DNA of 64,000 bases from Varanus komodoensis. Its lineage: Eukaryota > Chordata > Lepidosauria > Squamata > Varanidae. The notes under the pieces were generated by a model. The model saw only the letters and a program-made list of their open reading frames with translations. It was not told the DNA's origin and did not search any database. Both the position numbers and the translations under genes were made by a program. Positions 34,661 through 47,090 of this stretch are shown one piece after another (the stretch's first letter is position 1; the number at the start of each line of letters is the position of its first letter). The stretch covers positions 7,495,562-7,559,561 of the forward strand of contig NW_025335587.1 of assembly GCF_004798865.1 (NCBI RefSeq), written 5' to 3'.

Positions 34661-35164
34661 CTTAATCCATATCCACCCAATTCCTAGAGGCTTTGGACAA
34701 AGGCCCAGTTTTGCTCCCCCATGGAGACTAAAGGGGGAAAGCAAACAAAAAGGATTTTGCTGAGAAACAATGTAAATCCTGAAAAACAATCCCTTCTCAG
34801 CAAAACTTCCCTGACAGTTTGGTTTTCTATTGTCTTCAGTTAGCTGTCCAGGGAAAGCAGTGATGGGGAAGAAATACTCATTTTGACTTCCTTCTGGGGA
34901 TGTCTTCTGGCAGCTGGCATGCCCCTGGACACTGCCCCTACTGAGGTTTGATAGCCAAGCAGTTGCACTTTAAATAAATGAGCACTTTTGCAGAACTACA
35001 AGTATTAAAAATAATTTTCTGTGCACAACATTAATAATAATTAAAAATGTTGGACAGCCACAGGCAGTTCCTACAAGGTTGGCTAGGACAACTTGGAGGG
35101 CTAGATTGCTTAATAAGGAAGAAGGGAATTCGGTGACTGATGTGAGAGAACAGGCACAGATGCT

Positions 35165-35466
35165 AAATGAGGTGGGTAGAAACCTGTTTTTCCCTGCAGA
35201 GGAGGGCAGGATGTGTTCCAGTGGAGCAAAGCTCAGAGAACCAAAGTTCAGTTTGGATGCCTGGAAGTACTTCTTGACAGTTAGGACTCCAAGGGTATGG
35301 AATGGGCTTTCACAGGAGATGATTGAAGCCCCATCAGTGAGGATGTTAAAGGATAGGTAGGATATGGTAGGCATGTCATGAGCAGAGTCAGCTGGAACCA
35401 GGGGTCAGACTAGATGGACTGGGAGACCCCTTCTGACTTTCTCTGTTTCTATGTTTATGTTTCTAT
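35165..35466 (+). mobile_element. CR1 LINE 3' end
   Basis: Nearly the same wording as 700-988: GAGGTGGGTAGAAACCTG, CAGTGGAGCAAAGCTCAGAG, ATGGAATGGGCTTTCACAGG, then the CTGTTTCTATG terminus with an extra partial TTTATGTTTCTA unit. It may begin earlier, near 35060. Confidence 0.88.
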
Positions 35467-35561
35467 AACTGTCCAAAACGAGATTGTGAAAGCCAGCTCA
35501 ACAGCTTTTATGATTTTCTAAGAAAATGCTTTCAAAGGGGGAAAAGCCATAGCAAGTCCAG

Positions 35562-35784
35562 CATTATTATTATGTTGTATTTCTATCCTGCCTTTTACCT
35601 CTTGGTAACCCAAGATTGCCTGGGTAATCTTCCTCTCTATCCTTGCAACACACCTGTGGAGTTGGTTAGCCTGTGGCTGGCCGAAAGTCACCCAGTGAGC
35701 TCCATGGCTGAGTGAGGCCTGGATGGACATGGATCTCCCGAGTCCCATTCCAGCTCTCTTAACCGCTATAGCCCATTGGCTCTC
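35562..35784 (-). mobile_element. MIR-like (CORE-type) SINE
   Basis: Minus strand: the tRNA-like head starts near 35784 (AATGGGCTATAGCGGTTAAG). The body follows with GCTCACTGGGTGACTTTCGG, CAGCCACAGGCTAACCAACT and CACAGGTGTGTTGC, then the tail GGCAGGATAGAAATAC. The order matches MIR-type SINEs. Other copies are at 43070, 46634 and 55757. Confidence 0.75.
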
Positions 35785-38611
35785 ATTCTTTAAGGGGTGT
35801 CCCTTGGGATACCTGTGGAAATACCAAGGAGGGACTCAGAAACCCACAGTGTGCCCAATCATGGGCCCTTAGGTGATTCAGTCACACTGGCTTGTGCTGG
35901 GTTGGAGGAGGCTGGGTTATAGGTGGGAAGGTCAAAGGAAAGGATGATTTGCACATTCCCCAGATGAGATTAAACAAAGGAATCAATAGCCTGGTGCTGG
36001 AAAGTGAATAGGTTACCAGCTTCTTGATTAAATTTAGGCTGGTTGGTTAAATATGATAAAACTTGTGGTTTTGAGTGACTATCAGTGAGTCTTAAAACAA
36101 GCCTTTTTCCCAAGGGACACTCAGGAAGTGTTTTTGACCTGCTGATCTATGTTGAGGTCAAGATATTCCAGGATTGGATATATTTTTCTTCAAGCAATTA
36201 GATTGGCCCCTTTAAGTTCTGTAGGTGGGTAAAGAACAAAGAACCCATGAACTTTAATTACCATATGGCCCAGCATTAGAATTTGCTCTGAGTGGTCTCT
36301 GGCTCAGTTTCCCAGAACAAAGGATATAAGACAAGGTGCTAGAGTGATAATCCCAAATACTAAACACAAACCTAGGAAATGTGTATGTGCAAGTCCTCAC
36401 ATACTCTGGCAAGATGGCCCCAGAGTGGAGATTGAAGATTTAATAACATGGTTGTTTTTATTTTTATTTTTGGCAATCAAAGACAATTCTACCAATTTAC
36501 TAACCTGCTATCTACGTAGCAATTTATCTCTCTACTGATTCCACCTTTTATCTACAAGCTCATAATTTGCCTTTGTTTAATCATTTTAATCTACAAGGCC
36601 ACAAGGTGTTTCATTTCTCCCCTGAGAAGTTAGTCAGAATATAGAGATCCGCAGAGAAAGATGGTGTGTTTGAACTCTGGCATATACAAAACTGGAACAA
36701 TCCCTCAGTGCATTGGCACAATGTCTGCTTTCCAATATGAGCCTGCCTCTGGTGGCCACCTATGTATCATTTCTAAATGGGGGAGGTGGACATGCATTTG
36801 TATGTGACAGTTCTATATAAACAAATTAGAAATAATTAGTATAATTTAAGTAGAATACAACACATCTCACCAAAAGTGCTGAATACTGTGACCAGATGAG
36901 CGGTGTGCCTTGCTTGAGCTGCTCTCCAGGAGCTGTTGTTGGGCAGCTTCAAGGCCCAGCTCTCCCTATGGTGGTGCTTTATAAACATGTTGGAAAGGGT
37001 AGCCCGTTGGAAAGAGGACATCTTCAAACTAGCACTGGCTTCTAGCAGTCTTTCAAATGGAGAGCTGTCCTCTTTAAAGCAAACCAGGTAGCTATTCTAA
37101 GCCTGCCCAGTTATAATGGGCAGCCCTGCTTCATGTTCTCCTCTCACGTGAGAAATGGTCCTCCAGACTTTGAAATGTTTTCCCCTGGTATGTCTTATTC
37201 CTGCTGTTCTAGTGCAAAAAGCATTTGGAAACGGTACTGGAGTGGCTGCATCTCTTGCATATGTGCCAATGCTCAGTGCTTTTAACCCATTTTCTGCTTT
37301 TTTTCTCTGCCTTTTTATGCTAAATGTAAGAGCTATCATAGCTTTGAGCTAAATAAAATCTAACAATATTAAATAAAATATTCATTGATTGGATTGGATT
37401 TATTTTGCATTTTTGTTTTGATACCACTGTGCATACCTTATGGCAGAATAAAAATGCATCTGACACTAAAAAAACAAAAACCAAAACCTCTGATTATAGT
37501 CTATTTGAGTCTATTATTCGAGTCTATTTTGAGTCTATTTTGTATATGTTTACTGAGTTTTTGTTTCCAAAATAAAACCCACTTGACAAGTGGGTTTTAT
37601 TTTAATTTTCTTGTTGTCTGGGAGGTTGTGTTTCTTTGTGATATTGTGGATGTGCAATTATGATATGCAAGTTATTCTTCAACTATTTAAAGATGTCGTA
37701 AGAGATAGTCTGTTAGGAAGCCAAATCCAGTTATCCAGATAGAAGGTGGAGTAGACAACGTTCTGACAATGTGCAGATTGTGGGGGTAATAACTGAAGTC
37801 AGGACCAAGAAAGTGAAGAACAGGTCAGGGGTATGGGAGGCTGGGCTGCAAAAGGAAGTTTAATCAGTGCTTGCTTTGAAATAAAACAAGTTCAGGTCTT
37901 ACACCAGGTGTACACTAACTGGTATTTTCTATCTAGGGCGGCCACAGAGCAACCTTTTGATCTTTTTGCATGCATTTGCAAGGCATGTGTCCTAGTACAG
38001 AGCTAAAGGCTTTCCCCAGCTGGAGTTTGCTCTCTCCTACAAAAGCCTAGATACATCTCCCAGCCAAGCAGGAGAAAAGGGCACTGAGTCATAATGAATT
38101 GCTGAGATAAGTGTGGAAAGAAATGAGTGATATAACTACTCTAATTATTTTAGTACTTGCTTAGCCTTTTACAGAAGCTATTAGGAGCAACTTCAGATCT
38201 AGAAAATGCTGGATGACATCTCAAAGGATCCCATAATCTGGCAACATCAAGAGATGGAGGCGTACACAGAGCAGTGGTGCTGACTTGGAAGCATCCTCAC
38301 AGTGCTTTGTCCAAATGCATCATGCCTTCTAGGAGCAAGCTGAGCGAAAGGAGAGGGAGGAACAGTTTTGCTAGTAGCTTGAAGGATAGGTTGGCTGCTC
38401 AGCAAGAGCTGTCTTTTGAAACATCTTTTTTCTTCCATTAGCAAGACTGTGTCTGTTTACTGGATTGTTGGTAGGTCAGCTTGCACAGGTAGAATTAAAT
38501 TTTATAGACAAGTTCTAGGTTTAGCTTGTGATTACTTTACACGTGGCATCACTTCCATTCGAAGCACTTTTGTGAAAGAAAATAGTATTAAACCTGTATA
38601 TGGATCAATTT
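35785..38611. other. Intergenic DNA, mostly unassigned
   Basis: No gene or clear transposon. About 50 bp at 36826-36875 resembles 47091-47142. An inverted repeat AACCCACTTGAC / GTCAAGTGGGTT lies at about 37575-37598 (a perfect 12-bp arm around a one- or zero-base centre). Confidence 0.45.
36826..36875. repeat. Unassigned dispersed repeat, copy A
   Basis: Shares TTAGAAATAATTAGTAT and GCATCTCACCA-type wording (here ACACATCTCACCA) with 47091-47142 in the same orientation. Family unknown. Confidence 0.6.
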
Positions 38612-38700
38612 CATAGAATCATTGAATAGTAGGGTTGGAAGGGGCCAAGAAGCAACCCCCTGCTGGTAGGATGCCAGTTACACCATCTCCGATCATCTCT
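38612..38700 (-). mobile_element. CR1 LINE 3' end scrap
   Basis: Plus strand: CATAGAATCATTGAATAGTA, then GGGTTGGAAGGGG and AACCCCCTGCTGG. Same subfamily wording as the 3' end at 19705. Confidence 0.8.
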
Positions 38701-40057
38701 TTCACACAAACATAGCTTTCACTGGGTGTGCACCTTGTGTTGTAACTATGAAGGCTAATTAACAGCTTCCCAACATACAGATGTGCAACATAAAGAACAC
38801 ACGTATATCAGTGTGATTTTTCATGCTATCTGCCAAACTATTTGCTGAATTCCCCCTTCACTGAAATATTGACAGTCAAGTCTGTTTCCTGAAAGCACAG
38901 TATGCAACCCAGTGAGCAATTTATTTAAACTTGCATCTATTTTAGAGTGCTCTTTGTCTAAAACAAAGACTTGCCCAAATTTTACAGGTTTGGAGATAGC
39001 TGTTTAACTGCAACACAAGCGAAGACAGAAATTGGGTGAGACAAACCAATCATAGTACAGGTAGGAATTCAAGAAGCTCTTTTAGAGGATCATCTCTTAC
39101 CAACTGGCAGCTGTTCTAAGAAAGTCAGTATGTCCCATGATACACAACTTACAGATACAGTTACCTTGCTGGAGCCCTTCCACTGACCCAACACCACCAA
39201 CAACCTGGCAATTCAACCGCGGGGGTCCCCTGAGCCAGCTGTGAGTCTTGACCCACCATTTGGGAATTGCTGATACATGCAATGTTGAGAAACAAGAGAG
39301 TTCCACTGAAAGCTGTACCCTGGAAATGAACTCCACTAATCAACTGTTCATGACTTCAGCAGATGTTTCTGTTTATCAGACAATTGGATCCTCATGTTTA
39401 ACTCTGGTGTCCATCCCTCCCCTGCCCCACGCACGCACGCACGCACACCCACTAAGACGAGAAACAAATGCCACTATGCATCTGAAGCTTCAGAAACTTG
39501 CCATATGATATGAGGAACAAATTGCTAAGCCAGTCAGCAATGCTAAAGTTTGAAGTGGTCCATCAAAGAAGCAGCAAAGAGAGGTAGGACTCCAAAGGGA
39601 GGGGGCGTGCTATGCTATAACTCTGTGGTTTTGTTCAGATTGTGTCTGGAATTTTGAAACATCAGATGGACTCTGACCAAAATTTCTTTTTTGTTTCTGC
39701 TGTGCTAGTCTACAGAGATCATGTTCTATGACATTTTCTTAAAGTTTGTGACTCTTGTCTGTCAAAACCACATATTTAAAAAGTTATTGTTTAATGAACC
39801 TCTATAATCTCAACATCTCCTGAGAAAGTATTCCTTGACCAGGTTCACAAAATCACTGGAGAAAAGCCATGTAGCTTCTTGTCATTATTCTCCAATATGA
39901 ATTTGCCGTGTGCTGCACAATTTGCCTGACTCTTGCTCCGCATGGGATGCTGCGCTTTCTGGCAGAGTGCACAACAGGAATGGGTTTTGGACCACACCAG
40001 CATCTGTGGCTTGTTGTAAAAGTATGGGTATTTGTGCATACTTCACTGGGTTCAGAT
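38701..40057. other. Intergenic DNA
   Basis: No gene recognised. Includes an ACGC microsatellite at 39429-39446 and, at 39908-39926, a 16-base word that recurs inverted just outside the right end of the DIRS-like element. Confidence 0.45.
39429..39446. repeat. (ACGC)n microsatellite
   Basis: Four units of ACGC. Confidence 0.85.
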
Positions 40058-40262
40058 GATATGGCAACCTGCCTTCTTCATCATGGTCTCTGTGCATCAC
40101 ACCTATGGAGCTCTGCATGCATGTGTAGAACTCCTTGGGGAAGAGTCCAAAGCTGATTAATTATTATTTGGTGGGAATCCAGCCACTAGCCATGCCCGAC
40201 ATGGGTGGGGGGGAGGGCTCCTACCAAGAGCTCAGTGTGACTGCCATCATGGGTGCATCAGG
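40058..40262 (+). repeat. Left inverted terminal repeat of DIRS-like element
   Basis: TCTGTGCATCACACC, CTGCATGCATGTG, TAATTATTATTTGGTGGGAA and ACCAAGAGCTCAGTG each have inverted partners in 41860-42060, in mirrored order. Confidence 0.75.
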
Positions 40263-41744
40263 AAGTTCTTCCTCTGCTACTTACTGATACAAATTGTTGT
40301 TTGTTCCTCTTCCGCCACCTAGATCTCCTTCATCTTCAGGTTTTTTCCCTTTCTTCATATTTTCTCCATCTCTACTGCAAAACAAAAAGAAAAAAAGAAA
40401 AATGTATTATTTTCCTGCCTATTTTTCTTGCCTCTTGATCGGCATTCTGTCTCCATTTTCCCACTCAGGAAAATGGTGCTTAAAGCTGTATTCTGCAACT
40501 GTGCGGACTGTGGCAGCAACCTACTGCCTACAGACAGGCATGCCCTGTGCCTTTTGCCTCAGCAAAACCCACATTATTGAGTCCTGCTTCTACTGCCAGG
40601 CATTTACAAAGCAGGCGAGAAAACACTGAGCACACCGCATAAAAGTGAAACTATGGAGCTGCGCCCTTCATGTGGGCAACTCTCCTCAGCACCTCACTTT
40701 GGGAGTCACACTCCCCCAGCCTTCAACAGAGCCCTCCTCTGCTCCCCCAGAAAAATGCCCCAAACTGGACAAATAAAGAAGGTCAACAAAAAAGACCAAA
40801 CCTTGGAAAGCGCCCAGCCTTTCTAAGGACAGGGATGGCAGAAAACACCTGAAGAAACACTGCGATATGCTGCCTTCCCCAGGCCACCTGTGTATGGAAG
40901 ACATGGTGCTTGGACAGCTGAGCCATTGTTCCTTTCCGGCACATGCACTGGCACAGAGCCCTCAGCTCAGCACTACAACCGGCTCTAAGCACCTCCTTTT
41001 CAGAAGTAGAGATCCAAGAGCTCCCCTCTGCATTATCCATCACCAGTTACCAGGGAACAATGTACAGGTCCCATCTAAAGCTTTGGGACAGAGTAGCTTC
41101 CCAAGGATGCTCAGGACCTAGTTAATGAAATCAGCACTGAGGCTACTCACCTAGCACACCATGAGATTCATGCTACTTGACACAAGGCAGAGTGTGGCAC
41201 CAGGAACATGGCAGGGGACATAGGACTCCACCACTTCATGTGGCTCCAGTCCACTGGTCACTCTATGAAGGCAAAGTCCAGGATCGAAGACATGCCCTTT
41301 GATGATGCTGGTCTGTTCCACAAACGGACCGACAACCATATGGACTCTATCCAAAAAGAAAGAAACACTACTCGGCAAATGGAACTCAATCAAACACCTC
41401 TCTCCAGACCATATACCTCCTGTAAGTGGCAGGAAGTTCCAGACACCTACCAGTCTGGCCCCCACACAGCCACCACATCCAGGCACTGACCCACCTCCCA
41501 AGGAAGGCATCCTGACTCCATGCCGCATCCTTGCTAAACCTGCAGGTGCCAAGAAGAATCAAGGAGACACCAGTGACTCCTCCAGCCTGCTCTAAGCCTA
41601 ACTTCAATCACTGCCTCAGCCTTTCTTCCACTTTGGACTTCTGGGTCCTTTCCATCATCCACCATGGATACTTCTTTGAGTTTGAAAGCCTCCCTCCACC
41701 CCCTGCTGTTAAAAGGATGCATGGAGACTCGGAAGAAGAAAGGC

Positions 41745-41800
41745 CGGTTGCCTACCTATAATTTGTTGTTCAGGTGGTCATCTGTGCATTCACATACATA
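41745..41800 (+). repeat. Internal complementary region of DIRS-like element
   Basis: GGTTGCCTACCTATAATT and GTGGTCATCTGTGCATTCA match, inverted, the outer part of the right terminal repeat (about 42007-42056). DIRS elements use such a region to form a circular intermediate. Confidence 0.65.
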
Positions 41801-41859
41801 ATAATATGTAAAGGATACGCACATCCCTTACTCTTACAGAGGTCATACTTGATGGCAGC

Positions 41860-42060
41860 CTCAGTTTGGAACTGAGCTCTTGGTGGGAGGCCCTCCCCCA
41901 CACCAGACATAGCCAGGGGCTAGGTTCCCACCAAATAATAATTAATCATCTGTGGAACTTCCTGAATGAGCTCCATACATGCATGCAGAGCCCAATACGT
42001 ATGAATGCACAGATGACCACTCAAAGAACCACAGTTACAGGTAGGCAACCTGCCTTTCTG
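41860..42060 (-). repeat. Right inverted terminal repeat of DIRS-like element
   Basis: Mirror of 40058-40262. It keeps an outer CCTACCTGTAACTGTGG segment that the left copy lacks. Confidence 0.75.
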
Positions 42061-42204
42061 TGAGGGCGATTGTGCAAATTGTGCAGCACAAAACCAGCTC
42101 ATGTGGGCTAGAGAAAGGAGGCCACCATGGCTCTTTTTCTTTAGTGATTATGCAAGTGATTATGTAATTGTGTGAACTCAGCAACCTGGTTTGTTAACCA
42201 CTGT

Positions 42205-42268
42205 AGCTGGATTCAGATAAACCAACCCAGTTATAAACCACCATGGCCTATACTGTATGAATCCAGTC
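42205..42268. repeat. Short palindromic MITE-like element
   Basis: AGCTGGATTCAGATAAACC at the left and TGTATGAATCCAGTC at the right are inverted partners (64 bp in all). Same family as 54897-54992. Confidence 0.55.
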
Positions 42269-42699
42269 TTTGTGTTACTACCAGAAGACAATGAAGCAAA
42301 GAAATGAAATGGTGTCTGGAGAGCTCATGAAACTAGAGCTTTTCTTGTAAGTTTTTCCCCTAACATGTGGGTAATTTCTGTGTGTGATCAACTTTTATCA
42401 CCTTTTCTAGAAAAATAAAATGTTTGATGCCTCAAAATGATATGGTTCTACCACCAAAACCAAAGATAAGGAACAGAGACTTAACACCTGTTAGACCCAC
42501 CACAGCAAAGTGATTAAATTTTGAAGCCACCAAATTTCCTTGAAATTGACTTTACCCAACTATATTTCAATGACTAATGCCAAAGGTGTTTCTTCTTTGC
42601 ATCCCTCTATCCCCTGGTAGATCAAACCAGGGATTTATCATTATTCATATCCCAGTAGAGGCAACTAAATTTAACTGCCAGCACTGACTGAGTTTGTTT
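42269..42699. other. Intergenic DNA, nothing assigned
   Basis: No coding signal or repeat recognised. Confidence 0.4.
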
Positions 42700-43030
42700 A
42701 CAGCATTTATATACCACAGCCTATCTAAGCAGATTCCATAGCAGTAATAGTAAAAGGCTGAAAAAGATCAAAGAAAAAAATCAATGCATTAAAAACAAGG
42801 TGGACTGCAAGAAAGGCTTCCAGGAATAAGGATAACTCCAGTAAGAAGCACAGTGTTGGTACCCACCTGAGCTCCAGAGGCAGGGAATTCCATAGAAATG
42901 GGGGTTCCACACTGAAGGCTAGACTCCAGGCAGGCTTTGGGTCTATGTGGGAATACCATGGGAAGCTCCTCCAATGACCTCAGTGACTGAACTGGTTGAG
43001 AAGGGAGAGCTATATTAATTGATAGCATCT
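42700..43030 (-). mobile_element. L2-like LINE 3' end
   Basis: ATTTATATACCACAGCC is the inverse of the L2 tail. It is followed by A-rich spacer and GCAGGGAATTCCATAGAAAT and GGCAGGCTTTGGG, which resemble the L2 C-terminal end (the APRLWNSLP region, minus strand). Confidence 0.5.
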
Positions 43031-43069
43031 CCAACAGTATGTTTCAGCCTATATCAAGTATATGTTCAT

Positions 43070-43230
43070 ATTTATTAATTAAATTTATATCTTGCCTTTT
43101 TTTTGGACAAAGAACTCAAGGTCGTTTACATAATTCTTCTCCTGCTCTCAGTCTTAGTCCCACAACAACCCTGTGAGGTAGGTTGGGCTGAGAGTCTGTG
43201 ACTGGTGCAAAGCCACCCATCTGGCTCCAT
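43070..43230 (-). mobile_element. MIR-like (CORE-type) SINE, head missing
   Basis: Plus strand reads tail to body: TTTATATCTTGCC, then CACAACAACCCTGTGAGGTA, GGTTGGGCTGAGAG and CAAAGCCACCC. Same family as 35562-35784. Confidence 0.7.
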
Positions 43231-43554
43231 ATTAGTTTAGAACATTTAAACAGCATCCTCCTAGACATGATGCTTTTTTTCTTAGTATTGATGCTGGGCA
43301 GAAATCCATTCACTGCTGTTGCAGTGAGAAAAAAATGCATTATTTGGTTGTGCTCCCTGTCTGTTACTTTTTAGAACACACACACAAACCTCACTGCATT
43401 TTAGCTTATAACATAGTTCAATGGCACACAGACAAAACAACTTTGTAAACTTTGTTTTTAACAAAAGTAATCGTCTCCCTTTTTTGGGAGACCAGAGATA
43501 CCTACCACCCAGATGCTGCTGATGGTCACCAAAAACAAACAAAAACATTTACAA

Positions 43555-44400
43555 GTTGGGTCAAAGTTTTAATGGCTGTATCTATTTGGATGAGCGGAGC
43601 CCTGTTGCAGTTATGCATGTGCTGGTAACCTCCTGCTTGGATTTCTGCAATGCACTGTATGTAGGGCTGCCTTTGAAAAGAGCACTGGGGCTGTCGAGAC
43701 CTTGCAACTTGCCTAAAATCAGGCAGCACACCCGCTGACAAGGACCAGCGCTCATGAGCACAGCATCTTACACAGGCTTCATTGGCAGCGGGTTGCTGTC
43801 TGGGCCCAATTCGGAGTGCTCATGATAACATATACAGATCTAAACAGCTCGGGGCCAGGTTATCGGGAGAGAGCCTTTCTCCATATGTACCAGTCCGATC
43901 ACTGCAGTCTTCATCTGAAGCCCGCCTCTGCATTCTTTCCCCTCATGAAGTGAGGGGGGAGATTGCAAGGAAGAAGGCTTTTTCAACCAAAGCACCCCAA
44001 CTCTGCGATTCAATCCTGCTGGAGGTTTGGTTTGCGCTCACTCTACTTTCTTATAGATGTATTTGTTCCATGGTTGATATGACAGGTGAATTATTGGTTG
44101 TTTTTTTTAATGATGATTTTAAGATTTTACTATTAAATGCCACTATCTTATGTTTCTATTAATTTATGCCAGATATTGATATTAATTGTGTTTTAATTGG
44201 TTTATTTTTTATTTTGTGGATCCTCATGTATGATATTTTATTTGTTTTATCAGCTTTTTGTCTTTCTTAATTTTAGTAGCTTTTACTTATGGATTTCATT
44301 CGTTATTGGTTTTATCCAATAACTGGATTTATTGTGTTGTATATTGTATTGTAAGTCACCCAGAGAGCCTATGGCTAATGGGGTGGCATATAAATTGATA
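43555..44400 (+). mobile_element. L2 LINE, RT C-terminal part and 3' end
   Basis: Plus-strand translation gives VLVTSCLDFCNALYVGLPLK, the L2 block after the RT core. It then gives SLSPYVPVRSLQSSSEARLC, HEVRGEIARKKAFSTKAPQL and a tail GTAAGTCACCCAGAGAGCCT and GGGGTGGCATATAAAT. Frames are broken more than once, and the segment between the blocks is shortened. Confidence 0.88.
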
Positions 44401-46633
44401 TAGGTATAGATATAAAACAGCATTCTTAAGATCTAAAAGGGATTTCATTTTCTGAAACTCAGTTATCTCACTGTGCTTCAATTCTGGGTTCTGCCAAGAG
44501 GTATGACCTATAAATAATATAGGTTCAGGCACCTTCACCGTAATTGGTTTAACTGAACCTGGCTCACACATGGTGCCTTGTTCCAAAACGTTGCCTGATG
44601 TCCTCAGGGTGGGGTGCAAAATGTTGGGAGCAAGGACTAAATCCAGGCATCCCATGGGCCCACTCTGTTCCTTCAGGGTTCTCTAGATGGCCACATCCCA
44701 TTTGACTGGCCCCATTCCTTCCCCCTAACTACTGATTGTTCAGTGGTTTCCCAGATTCCAGGCAGTTTTTTTGCCATCCTGAAAGATTCAAATGCCTCTG
44801 CTAAGGCATAATAACGTGCAGGAAGAGTTTTACACTAAAATATGCTGGCATTTTAAGCCCTGCCCCCTTTGTTTTTGGGCCCACCCACCATCAGATTGGA
44901 AAGCTTCTCTGAAATGAAATTTAGCCCTGAAGCTGAAAGATGTTCTGCTCTCTCACGTTAGGCTATTGCCTTGAAACAGAGGAGATCACCAAAGAAGTAG
45001 GTCTGCAGAAATCTTGGTTCAAGGACTCTAGGTTCATGTGTTTTTATCATTGTTGATCTGTTATTTTGTCTGTACCTATTCATGGTATTTCAGCAGGGAA
45101 AGCCTTGTCTTTAGAAACTATAAGAAACAGCAGTTTGTTCTATGGTTTCTCTGTACCACCATGGCTTGTCCTGTTGTCTGAGCCCAGGTACATGGTTTCC
45201 AGAGTCCTGGTATGCAAGTACCACAGAGTTGCCTTGAAAGAGTAGCAACTACAGGAGCTGTTCCAGCCATCTAGCCTCCATGAGTGGGTCAAAGAGGAAG
45301 AGGCAGGAGACATAGTCAGGGAGAGGTGCCCCCTGGGATTGAATTTCAGGGGCAATGGCTGATGGGATATATGCCAATAGTGGAAGGACAGAGCAGAGTG
45401 GGTGGAGACCACGTGATTGTCAGGTAGATCATGGTTAATAAACAAAACAAAACTGCAAACATGGGAAGCAGGTTCATTGTCACATTGTGTGAATGAAACC
45501 TATGCATGAAAGAGGAAGGCCCTTCCACAATTACAATTCCTTCTCTCCAAGGCCGTATATAAGAACAAGCCCTTGCACAAGAAAGCTCCATTCCTTGACA
45601 GAGTCCATCTGTTTTCTTGTAGCACTTGTCCTCATTACAGATGTAATGGTAGTTACATAGACTCTTAGTCCTCCTGCTTTTCAGTTTTGGGAGCCCACAG
45701 AAAGCAATCTGTTTTCTCAGAATAAGAACTGAATTCAGTGGGGCTTAACTCAAGAAGATGTGTATGTCTTAAATCTTATCAAAGTTTGACTGTGAACTTG
45801 TGCAGTGTCTCCAACTGCTGTGTGGATAGTTGGAAGTTTGCCGCTGCGAGAGACTATAAAAAGCCTCTGTAACGTGGTGACTTAGACGGCTTGTTTGGAG
45901 ACTGCAGAAATCCTTTGGCCTTATGATTCATGCTGAATTGTAAAGGCCATCCGGCAGCAGTCCTGTTAGGCAGCCACCCACTGCTTAATGGGTGCTGGCA
46001 GCTGGGAGAAAAAGTGGTAGTTTGTGGAGCTGCTTTATTGCTCAGGCTGTGGGCACTTCCTCTAGTGTTTGCCTGAAATGTGGGAAGACCTGGACTCTGA
46101 TGTTTTACTTTTCCTTTTGCACATTTGGATCCTGAAAGTTTGATTCAGACTTTTCTATTTTTCCTGTTTGGTTTATGGCTTTCCTTCTTTTTACTGATGA
46201 TTAGGCCATACCAGCTGTTCTGCTGATGAAGATGTCCTCAATTAATTCAAGCCTGTCTGGTTTTGCAGGAAGTCTCATTTTTCTCTCCCCCAGCCCCCCT
46301 TCTCTTGTCATCCCTGACTGAAATTTATCAGAGCCACAGCAGGCAGGAAATTTGCTTCTTTACAAAAACATACTCTGCTGCTTCTTATTTTTATTGTTTT
46401 AATATTTTCCAGTGGTGGGGACGAGGACCAAGAGACAAACCTGCTTCCTCTTTAGAAAGCTCCGTTAACCTCTCAAATGCCAGATACATTCATCTCCTCT
46501 TGCTGCTGTTTCTGATCACTTTAACTGAATTGTTTTTCAGGGTGACTTGGTGTTTGTGTTAATGTTCAAACAAAATAAAAACTTTCCAGACTGATGTACC
46601 TCAAGGTAGTACTTCTGTTTTGGAGCAGGCTAA
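44401..46633. other. Intergenic DNA, mostly unassigned
   Basis: No gene. A short palindromic-core repeat copy lies at 45719-45766 (GAACTGAATTCAGTGGGGCT). Other text unassigned. Confidence 0.45.
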
Positions 46634-46820
46634 AGAGAACCAGTGGGTGTGGTGGTTAAGGGGCTGGGCTCCAGGCTCCCTTTGAGAAACTCCCTGGGTG
46701 ATTTGGACCAGCCATTGCCCCTCAGGCTAGCCTACCTTGGAGGGTGGTTGTTGTGAGGAGAGGAGAACATGGAGAGAAGAACCTTGTAAGCCACCTTGGG
46801 CTGGGTCATAAATGCAATAT
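46634..46820 (+). mobile_element. MIR-like (CORE-type) SINE
   Basis: tRNA-like head GGTGTGGTGGTTAAGGGGCT, body CCTGGGTGATTTGGACCAG and GCTAGCCTACCTTGGAGG, GTTGTTGTGAGGAGAGG, and tail AAGCCACCTTGGGCTGGGTC. Plus-strand member of the family at 35562. Confidence 0.75.
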
Positions 46821-47090
46821 AATAATGCCAGCAATTATAATAATGACTGCTGTTTTAATTCCAGGTTCAGGGCCTCAGTCCCTTGGGTGGTATCAGAGGT
46901 GAATATCAGCATAAGGCTTCTGCGACAAGCAGAAAGTTGAAATCAGGTACTGAATGAGACAATCTGAAAACAGGCCATAGTCAGGGTTATGTAGCCGCTT
47001 ACGCTTTGTCCAGAAAGAAAAAAAAACCAGCAAAAAAAAGAACCCCGAAAGAATAAATTGTCATATGCCAATTTATATGGGTGAATGCAA

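Larger units (their letters stand above)
40058..42062 (+). mobile_element. DIRS-like element fossil, internally deleted
   Basis: About 2 kb with long inverted ends (about 200 bp at 40058-40262 and 41860-42060). A stretch near the right end (41745-41800) is complementary to the outermost part of the right end, the layout of DIRS tyrosine-recombinase retrotransposons. The middle (about 40480-41640) has gag-like wording CADCGSNLLPTDRHALCL followed by FYCQAFTKQARK, a Cys/His pattern I associate with vertebrate DIRS ORF1. Nothing resembling RT, RNase H or recombinase is seen, and the length is far below the usual 5-6 kb. It is broken in several places and its ends are well diverged, so it is old. 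Confidence 0.6.

Noticed and set aside
41151-41552. 133-aa antisense frame
   Set aside because: Falls inside the DIRS-like fossil, on the opposite strand, without a domain.
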